Of a DNA stretch of 64,000 nt, positions 58,187-64,000 are shown one piece after another. Each line of letters starts with the position of its first letter. The first letter of the stretch is position 1. Under the pieces are notes generated by a model that was not told the origin of the DNA, did not search any database, and saw nothing but the letters and a program-made list of their open reading frames with translations. Source of the stretch: CAYHCE01 sp964355015 (GTDB lineage Bacteria > Cyanobacteriota > Cyanobacteriia > PCC-6307 > Cyanobiaceae); contig CAYHCE010000017.1 in assembly GCA_964355015.1 (NCBI GenBank), positions 1 to 64,000 on the forward strand, read 5' to 3'. Position numbers and translations under genes: made by a program.

Positions 58187-59122
58187 GTGGCTGCATTGAG
58201 CCCCACCGCCCAAGCCACGGTGACCGCAGACCCTCAGAAGTCGCCAGTGAATGCGGTGCCTGGTGATGCTGTTCCAAGCGCAGATTGCCTGGCCCTTCAT
58301 CTTCGCCACGAGCGCTACAGCAACTTCGCGCAGTTCAACCCGGTGCTGGCTGAGTTGCTGCGGGAGGTCAGCCGGCTCAGCGATTGCATCTCGATCATTC
58401 AGGCTCTCGGGATCATCGAGCCGTTGAGCGGTGATCACATCGCGCCCGAGGCTATAGCCATCGAGGCCCCCAACTACCGCGAATCGTTGGAGGCCCGCGG
58501 CTGCCTCTCTCGCAACCGGGCCGTGCTGATGGTGCTGGAGCACTGTTACGGCTCGCTGAAGCAGCTGAGCGGCAAACGGGTGTATCTGGCGGAGGCGATC
58601 AGCGGCTTTGCCGACAGGCTGGCGGAGCTGCTTCCCAAGCTCACGCTGAGCGAGTATCTCGAGGGAGCCAGCCGGGAGCATCTCGGCAGCCAGGTGGTGC
58701 ATCAAAACCTGGAGGCTCTCGATTTCGAGGATGGCAGCTTCGATGTGGTGATCACCAATGAGGTGTTTGAGCATGTGGAGCACCTGCCGCTGGCGCTGGC
58801 GGAGATCGCGCGCGTACTCAAGCCGGGCGGCAGGCTGGTGGCCACCTGCCCTCTGGCGCTGGGGCAGGAAGCCTCGATCACCAAGGCCAGGCGAAACCCG
58901 GAAACGGGAACGATCGAGTTTCACGGCGAGCCCGATTATCACGGCGACCCGGTGCGGCCTGAAGAAGGGTCGCTGGTGTTCCAGATCCCCGGATGGGATC
59001 TGCTTGATCAACTGCAGCAGGCGGGCTTCACGGACGCCGCCTTCCATCTGGTGTGCAGCTGGAAGCATGGGGTGCTGGGGCATGAAATCCCGGGCGTGCT
59101 GGTACTGGAGGGACAACGCTGA
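58187..59122 (+). CDS. SAM-dependent methyltransferase (class I type)
   Basis: 311 residues from the GTG at 58187. The post-motif region is typical of class I enzymes: ALDFEDGSFDVVITNEVFEH, then LPLALAEIARVLKPGGRLVA and TCPLALGQEASI. The usual glycine-rich SAM loop (E-x-G-x-G-x-G) is weak: the corresponding part reads YLAEAISGFADRLAELLPKL followed by TLSEYLEGA. A variable N-terminal part of about 120 residues precedes it. In this setting it probably methylates a sugar or a lipid-linked glycan, but no substrate can be read. It overlaps the next gene as TGATG. Confidence 0.78.
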   Translation: MAALSPTAQATVTADPQKSPVNAVPGDAVPSADCLALHLRHERYSNFAQFNPVLAELLREVSRLSDCISIIQALGIIEPLSGDHIAPEAIAIEAPNYRESLEARGCLSRNRAVLMVLEHCYGSLKQLSGKRVYLAEAISGFADRLAELLPKLTLSEYLEGASREHLGSQVVHQNLEALDFEDGSFDVVITNEVFEHVEHLPLALAEIARVLKPGGRLVATCPLALGQEASITKARRNPETGTIEFHGEPDYHGDPVRPEEGSLVFQIPGWDLLDQLQQAGFTDAAFHLVCSWKHGVLGHEIPGVLVLEGQR

Positions 59123-61362
59123 TGGGAGGCCCAAACGTCAGCGGCAATCTGACGGACCTGCAGATCCGTCTTCTCCACCACCCTGGCGACCGCCAAGCCT
59201 GGCAGGAGCTGCGCCGGCGCCAGCAGGATGCGCCAGCCGCTGGTTCATCCCCTCAAAGGGCAGCCGTGGCCAAAGTGCCGCAGGTACAGCCGCCAGCCCC
59301 TAGGGAAGCCCCAGCGGCCAGGGAGCCCGCGCCGTTGGTGGATCTGAACCAGCGCCGCCCTCTGAACCCACGCTTTGCAGCACCAGGCAGCAGCCGCTGG
59401 GAGGCCGCCGAGCGTGAACTGCGGGGCGAGTGGCTGGAGCGGGTGCGTGGGGAGCGCTTCGAGGAGGCCACACGGCTGTTCGATCCGGGACGCGTGAAGG
59501 CCTGGTGCGGCGACCTGGAGCCGCTGGCCCAGTACCGCTTCGGGCACTGGTGCCACGAGCAGGGGGCGCATGAGCAGGCGGTGCTGGTGCTTGATCATCT
59601 TGTGGCCCGCGGGGATGCCGCCGAACTGGGTCTGTGGGGCCAGCTGGCGGCGCTGCGCAGCCTGCTGCTGCTCGGCCGGCTGAGCGAGGCAAAGGAGCCG
59701 CTGCCGGCGCTGGTGGCCGGTGAACTGTTGGACAACGAGGAAGCTGCCGGCACGATGGCCGAGGCACGGCGGCAGGTCGCCTTTCACGCCACTCTCAGTC
59801 AGGCCTGGCTGCAGCTGGTCGAGGGCGATGCCGCCGCTGCCCAGCAGAGCCTGGAGCTGCTGCGCGCCTCGGCGCTGGTGGCGGAGAACACCGCAGAGGT
59901 GGACCTGCTGGGCCGGGTGATCTCCACCCTGGCTTGGCTGGAGGAATACCCGCGTGATCAGCTCAGCCATGGAGCCGATCGCATCGGCTTTGCCATGGCG
60001 GTGGACACCATTCAGCTGAGCAACTGCGGCACGCTGCTGCGGCTGAAGGGCTGGATGCTCGATCCGGGTAACCAGATCGAGCATCTCTGCCTGATCCGGG
60101 GTTCGCGGGTGCATCGGTTGCAGATCACGCGAGCCCACTACTGGGCGCGGCCGGATCTGGGCGAGGTGATGGCCCGCTGCGGATGTGCACCGGGCTATGA
60201 GGCCGGTTTCTCGTTGGCTCTGGTCCTGGGTCCGGAGGAGAGACTGCGCAGCCATGCCGGCGAGAGCATGGAGCTGCTCGTGGTGCTGCGTAACGGCGAG
60301 CAGTTCCTGGTGCGGCGGGTAGCGGTGGTGAGCGAGTTGAGCAGCGCCGAGCTGAAGCAAGCGGTGGACTCGGTGTTCAGCAACAGCTGTGAGCTGTTGG
60401 CGCCTGAGGCCGCGGTGAAGCTACGGCACGCCTGGAGCGCGCTGGTGCGCCAGCGCATGAAGGTACGCCCCCAGGTAAGGCGCTGGGGGCCGGTGCCGGA
60501 GCGGCCGGATCTCAGCGTGGTGGTGCCGCTCTACGGCCGCATCGACTTCATGGACTACCAGCTGAACTGGTTCAACGCCTGGCTGCGCCGCGGTGGAGAG
60601 GAGGCACTGCGTTATCAGCTGATCTACGTGCTGGATGATCCCAGGCTCAAGGATGCCTTCGAGGCTCTGAGCCGGCGCTGTCAGGCGCTCTATGGGATGC
60701 CGTTCGAAACGGTGCTCAACGCCTCGAATCTGGGCTTTGCCGGAGCCAACAACGTGGGGGCGGAGCAGGCGCGCAGCGAGGTGCTGCTGCTGCTCAATTC
60801 CGACGTTCTGCCAGCGAACCAGCACAGCCTGGCCCTGATGCTGCGGGCCTGGCGCCAGCATGAAGGACGAATCGGCGCGCTGGGGGCACGGTTGTTGTTT
60901 GATAACGGCGGATTGCAGCACGCGGGCATGGAATTCGTGCGGCAGAACGATCTGCCGGGACGGCTGAGCGAGGTGTGGCTGAACGAGCACCCGATGAAGG
61001 GGCTGAAGCTTGAGTTCGCCGCCGAGGAACGCCTGGCGCTGCAGGAGGTGGAGGCCGCCACGGCGGCCTGCCTCATGCTGGATACCGCGCTATTCCGGGA
61101 GATTGGCGGACTGAGCACCGATTTTGTGATCGGCGATTTCGAAGACAGCGACCTATGCCTGCGGGTGCGGCAGCGGGGCCTCCCCGTGCTCGTGGACTTG
61201 GAGGCCAGCTTCTACCACCTGGAGCGGCAGAGCGTGGGCCATGGCGAGAGCGGTGATCTGCTGAAGACGAAGGTAGTTGCGATGAACGCCTGCACGCAGC
61301 AGGAGAAATGGGGCGGCTCGATCGAGCTGCTGCAGCGCAGCCGTCTGGAAGCGGTGGGATGA
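59122..61362 (+). CDS. GT2 glycosyltransferase with N-terminal scaffold
   Basis: 746 residues from the ATG at 59122. Residues 80-270 are helical, TPR-like (GRLSEAKEPLPALVAGELLD). At about 290-400 is a module with LRLKGWMLDPGNQIEHLCLI and ARPDLGEV, similar in layout to the start of the 947-residue glycosyltransferase. The GT2 catalytic domain runs from about 461 (PDLSVVVPLYGRIDFMDYQL), with LLLLNSDVLPANQHSLAL holding the metal-binding Asp, to the C-terminal GDFEDSDLCLRVRQRGLPVL. It adds sugars from nucleotide donors; specificity is unknown. It overlaps the GT4 gene by ATGA. Confidence 0.88.
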   Translation: MGGPNVSGNLTDLQIRLLHHPGDRQAWQELRRRQQDAPAAGSSPQRAAVAKVPQVQPPAPREAPAAREPAPLVDLNQRRPLNPRFAAPGSSRWEAAERELRGEWLERVRGERFEEATRLFDPGRVKAWCGDLEPLAQYRFGHWCHEQGAHEQAVLVLDHLVARGDAAELGLWGQLAALRSLLLLGRLSEAKEPLPALVAGELLDNEEAAGTMAEARRQVAFHATLSQAWLQLVEGDAAAAQQSLELLRASALVAENTAEVDLLGRVISTLAWLEEYPRDQLSHGADRIGFAMAVDTIQLSNCGTLLRLKGWMLDPGNQIEHLCLIRGSRVHRLQITRAHYWARPDLGEVMARCGCAPGYEAGFSLALVLGPEERLRSHAGESMELLVVLRNGEQFLVRRVAVVSELSSAELKQAVDSVFSNSCELLAPEAAVKLRHAWSALVRQRMKVRPQVRRWGPVPERPDLSVVVPLYGRIDFMDYQLNWFNAWLRRGGEEALRYQLIYVLDDPRLKDAFEALSRRCQALYGMPFETVLNASNLGFAGANNVGAEQARSEVLLLLNSDVLPANQHSLALMLRAWRQHEGRIGALGARLLFDNGGLQHAGMEFVRQNDLPGRLSEVWLNEHPMKGLKLEFAAEERLALQEVEAATAACLMLDTALFREIGGLSTDFVIGDFEDSDLCLRVRQRGLPVLVDLEASFYHLERQSVGHGESGDLLKTKVVAMNACTQQEKWGGSIELLQRSRLEAVG

Positions 61363-62681
61363 GCATGAGAATTCTCTATCTGATCCATGCCCATGAACAG
61401 TTCTCCGTGGGGGGCGCCGAGAACGCGGCCTTCTCACTGTTCCGGGCCATGCTGGAGCAGGAAGAAGTGGAGTGCTGGATCCTGGCGGCGATGCACACCA
61501 GCCAGGGTGTGCTGTCCCACGGGGAGTTGCGCAATGTGGAGGGAAGCGACCGGGAATATCTGATCGGCACCAGCTGCGAGTCGTTCCGGTTCCAGAACAG
61601 CCACATCCCGGCAATGAAGCGCAGCCTGCAACGACTTCTGGATCACATCCGGCCCGATGTGATCCATCTGCAGCACTACAGCCACTTCGGGATTGACGTG
61701 ATCCCCCTGCTGCAGACCCTGAGCCCGAAGAGCAGGATTGTGGTGACGCTACACGAGTATCTGGCGCTGTGCATGCACAACGGCCAGATGGTGACCACAG
61801 GCAAGTTGAAGCTGTGCCACAAGGCCACACCGCTGGCCTGTTCCCTGTGCTTCCCGCAGCACACGCCCCAGGACATGTTCCTGCGCCACCACTACATCCG
61901 CACGATCCTGGAGAGCTGCGACGCCCTGGTGAGCCCGAGCCAGTTCCTGATCGACCGTTACCGGGCCTGCGGCATCGAACACCCCAATTTTGTGATGATC
62001 GAAAACGGCCTGCCCGCCAGCTTCGATGAAGGAAAACGTGAAGTCTACTTCCAGAGCTATTCAGCAGAGCTGAACCGTTTCGGCTATTTCGGGCAGCTGA
62101 ACCGCTATAAGGGAGTGCTGGTTCTGCTGCAGGCGGTGGCCCTGCTGCAGGAACAGGGGGTGACGAACTTCATCGTGAACATCAACGGTGCCAACCTGGA
62201 GCACCAGCCCCAGGACTTCCAGGATGAGTTTAACAGCCTGTATGAAAAGGTGAAAGATCGGGTGATCCTGCGTGGCAGCTACCGCCAGCAGGACATTGAA
62301 GCGCTGATGCTCGATAATGACTGGATGGTGATCCCGTCTATCTGGTGGGAGAATTCACCGGTGGTGATTCAGGAGGCGCTTTTCTACGGGCGGCCTATTC
62401 TCGGGAGCAACATTGGCGGGACTGCCGAAAAGATTGAGGGTCGGGGAGGAATAACATTTTCCGTCTCCAACCCATCAGGCCTGGCAAGCCTGATCAAGAA
62501 CACTGCAGGTAACACGGATCTCCACAATAAGCTTAAGGCAGATATTGATGCACCCTTTGCATCGGCAATCTGCAAGGCAAGGCACCAGAGCTTATACAAT
62601 AATTTACTCACCGTACAGCACGGCAATTACAATCTCATCCAATCACAGAAGCCGGAAACAAAAATCGTGGTTCAAGGATAG
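61359..62681 (+). CDS. GT4 family glycosyltransferase, last gene of the cluster
   Basis: 440 residues from the ATG at 61359 (MSMRILYLIHAHEQFSVGGA). It is a GT-B enzyme: the N-terminal acceptor half has GGAENAAFSLFRAML and VIHLQHYSHFGIDVIPLL, and the donor half has RFGYFGQLNRYKGVLVLLQA, RVILRGSYRQQDIEALMLDN and the ENSPVVIQEALFYGRPILGS signature. A cysteine pair in KLCHKATPLACSLCFPQHTP is common in cyanobacterial members. The 3' third is A+T-rich. Reading past the stop in the +1 frame gives a further 32 protein-like residues, so the 3' end may be frameshifted. Confidence 0.87.
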   Translation: MSMRILYLIHAHEQFSVGGAENAAFSLFRAMLEQEEVECWILAAMHTSQGVLSHGELRNVEGSDREYLIGTSCESFRFQNSHIPAMKRSLQRLLDHIRPDVIHLQHYSHFGIDVIPLLQTLSPKSRIVVTLHEYLALCMHNGQMVTTGKLKLCHKATPLACSLCFPQHTPQDMFLRHHYIRTILESCDALVSPSQFLIDRYRACGIEHPNFVMIENGLPASFDEGKREVYFQSYSAELNRFGYFGQLNRYKGVLVLLQAVALLQEQGVTNFIVNINGANLEHQPQDFQDEFNSLYEKVKDRVILRGSYRQQDIEALMLDNDWMVIPSIWWENSPVVIQEALFYGRPILGSNIGGTAEKIEGRGGITFSVSNPSGLASLIKNTAGNTDLHNKLKADIDAPFASAICKARHQSLYNNLLTVQHGNYNLIQSQKPETKIVVQG

Positions 62682-62931
62682 CCTCAAGGCCAGGAAGAAA
62701 GTTGTTCTTGCCTTGGGACAGGCAAGAGACTGGTTCAACCGGAATTCAGAGCTACTTACTAAAGAACAAGCGAGATGACAAAAAGGCAGGCACATACCAC
62801 CGTGGATTGAGTCTTTACTATGCATCAATGTCGACGCCGTACGAATGGCAAAGACTGATGGGATCAGCATCCCCCCCTGTAACAGAAAAGTTGTCCACTC
62901 GGTCTGACCCATCCACCAGGGGGCCTATCCG
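62682..62931. other. Intergenic sequence, possible remnant of the GT4 3' end
   Basis: 250 bases without a clear gene. The first 95 bases, read in the +1 frame relative to GT4, give SLKARKKVVLALGQARDWFN, then RNSELLTKEQAR and a stop, which looks like real coding sequence. A 7-bp hairpin with an 8-base loop (stem TCTTGCC/GGCAAGA, 62706-62727) has no T tail. The rest contains nothing recognisable and leads into transposase remnants. Confidence 0.4.
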
Positions 62932-63676
62932 ATGAGTATGAAAGCGATATACGATCAGGCCGTGCGGGCCTAGATCCGCCAAGCCACAGCGGGACTGGAA
63001 GCGGAGGCAGCCAAGGCCGGAGCAGGGGCAGATGACGAGGAAAAGGAGCGCAACAGCCGCTGCCCCGGGCGGGTGCAGCAGAAGGTTGATGCTGCAAATG
63101 ATCAGCCCACTGGCAAAGCCGAGGCCGCCGGTCTGAGTGAACCGTAGCTGGGACCCAGGAGACCGATGGATCTGCCATCGCGTGGCTTACCCACCGCCCG
63201 CCGCCGACGGCAATCCGAAAGCCCTAGCCGCAGGCTTCTGCGAAGCAGAAGGCCCAGCGGAATTTCACGGAACCCGACAGCCCCAGCATGAAAGGCCCTG
63301 ATGGCTGCTTCCAAGGCTACAAAGCCCAGGCTGCCCTCGATGCCGAGCAACAGATCATCGTGGCGATTGGAGTGAGCCATCAGGCTCCGGACGTGGAACC
63401 CCCATGCCGATGCTGGAGCACATCCAGGCCAACACCGGAGTGTTGCTCGAGATGGCCAGTGCGGATGCGCAGGCTACTGGAGCGAGGACAACGCCAACGC
63501 CTGTGAGAGTGGCGCCCTTAGCCATCTTGGAGCCGCTGTTTAGCCGGACGAAAGAAGCCCGGGGCCTGCGGCGGTTCCTGTTGCGGAGCCTGGAGAAGGT
63601 GAACGCTGAATGGTCGCTGATGTGCACCGGCCACAACCTGCTCAAGCTGTTCAGGGCCACCACAACGCTGGCCTGA
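62932..63676 (+). pseudogene. Decayed IS1182-like DDE transposase
   Basis: Several frames carry transposase fragments. First, MSMKAIYDQAVRA ends at a TAG (62971), and the frame goes on as a charged linker (GADDEEKERNSRCPGRVQQK) to a TAG at 63145. Then QRNFTEPDSPSMKGPDGCFQ followed by GYKAQAALDAEQQIIVAIGV (about 63258-63390) is the IS1182/IS5-type catalytic core. A +1 shift continues MLEHIQANTGVLLEMASADA. A further shift near 63468 reads GYWSEDNANACE. The final LRRFLLRSLEKVNAEWSLMC and HNLLKLF ends at 63676. Frameshifts, stops and an internal deletion make it inactive. No clean terminal inverted repeats were found. Confidence 0.8.
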
Positions 63677-63932
63677 GGGCTCAGGGGGCCCAGATTCCTG
63701 CATCTGGCCCTGAAATCAGCACTGCTCAGGCCGCGAAGTCCGGGCGTAGGCGAATCATCAGCCGACCAGAGGCTGCCCAGACTGGATGAGCCTGCAAGGC
63801 CGAGTGGATTCGTGCAACTGCCTGCTACGATGGAACTGCATCCTGTTCCTCGAGTCCGGATTTAAGGATGTCAGGGGCCACGGTGTCAAATATACTGCAC
63901 CAACCTCAGTCCTAGCCAGTCGGAGTATTAGC
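63677..63932. other. Non-coding stretch beyond the transposase remnant
   Basis: 256 bases after the transposase fragment show no protein-like ORF, hairpin terminator or repeat that I can support. The composition drifts from GC-rich to A+T-rich towards the right edge (GTGTCAAATATACTG near 63883). It may be the distal end of the old element or intergenic DNA. Confidence 0.4.
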
Positions 63933-64000
63933 ATGGCCATGCCAAGCGTGAATCCTAAAGACCTAGCAAACTGCTTTCATAAAGCGACTGCTACAGAGAG
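63933..64000 (+). CDS. Possible start of a gene cut by the right edge
   Basis: ATG at 63933 opens 22 codons (AMPSVNPKDLANCFHKATAT) to the window end without a stop. A GGAG sequence about 7 bases upstream is a plausible ribosome-binding site. It is too short to identify. Confidence 0.35.
   Translation, partial: MAMPSVNPKDLANCFHKATATE

Noticed and set aside
1..64000. CRISPR arrays, prophage genes, restriction systems
   Set aside because: No regularly spaced direct repeats, phage structural genes or methylase/nuclease pairs were seen. The lysozyme-like gene at 4517 stands alone.

Overview
The window looks like a chromosomal segment of a GC-rich picocyanobacterium of the Synechococcus/Cyanobium type. 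It carries psbA (D1), ndhD, plastocyanin and cytochrome c6, a Ycf51 protein, several small protein families known mainly from cyanobacteria, a TamB/Tic236-like protein, and glycogen and tetrapyrrole genes. Codons end in G or C almost throughout. The genus is an inference from gene content and composition. No tRNA, rRNA or CRISPR array was recognised.

Positions 1-35.5 kb are housekeeping. They hold the 5' end of psbA (minus), a YcjF-like membrane protein, trpS, a lysozyme-like exported protein, a DUF2605/TM2/DUF2752 membrane set, thrS, a glucokinase, thrB, ndhD and an M3 oligopeptidase. A minus-strand run follows (tamB-like, ROK sugar kinase, proA, folB, lipase-like). After it come ycf51 with a CTG-started DUF4332 gene, a CocE-type hydrolase, glgB, hemE, an SDR protein, the copper-alternative carriers petE and petJ, small exported proteins, and clpB closed by a strong terminator.

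Positions 35.5-62.7 kb are a cell-surface export and glycosylation region. A minus-strand operon with ATGA overlaps at every junction encodes, in order, a two-domain glycosyltransferase, a parvulin-type isomerase, a type I secretion ABC transporter with cNMP-like and C39-like domains, an HlyD adaptor and a small membrane protein. Back to back with it, a plus-strand cluster encodes a GT61-type transferase, a TPR plus fucosyltransferase-like protein, two sulfotransferases, a methyltransferase, a GT2 and a GT4 enzyme, and two members of an unrecognised paralogous family. Two more glycosyltransferases and an unknown 392-residue protein lie at the near end. My working model is a machine that modifies a protein with a sulfated, methylated glycan and exports it by type I secretion. 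A strongly acidic protein without cysteine at 35.6-36.1 kb is a speculative substrate candidate.

From 62.7 kb the sequence decays: a broken IS1182-like transposase, then a stretch with little coding signal and possibly the start of one more gene at the right edge. Base composition is visibly more A+T rich at 35.5-36.4, about 48.8-55 and 61.9-64 kb, which suits a laterally variable surface-polysaccharide island.
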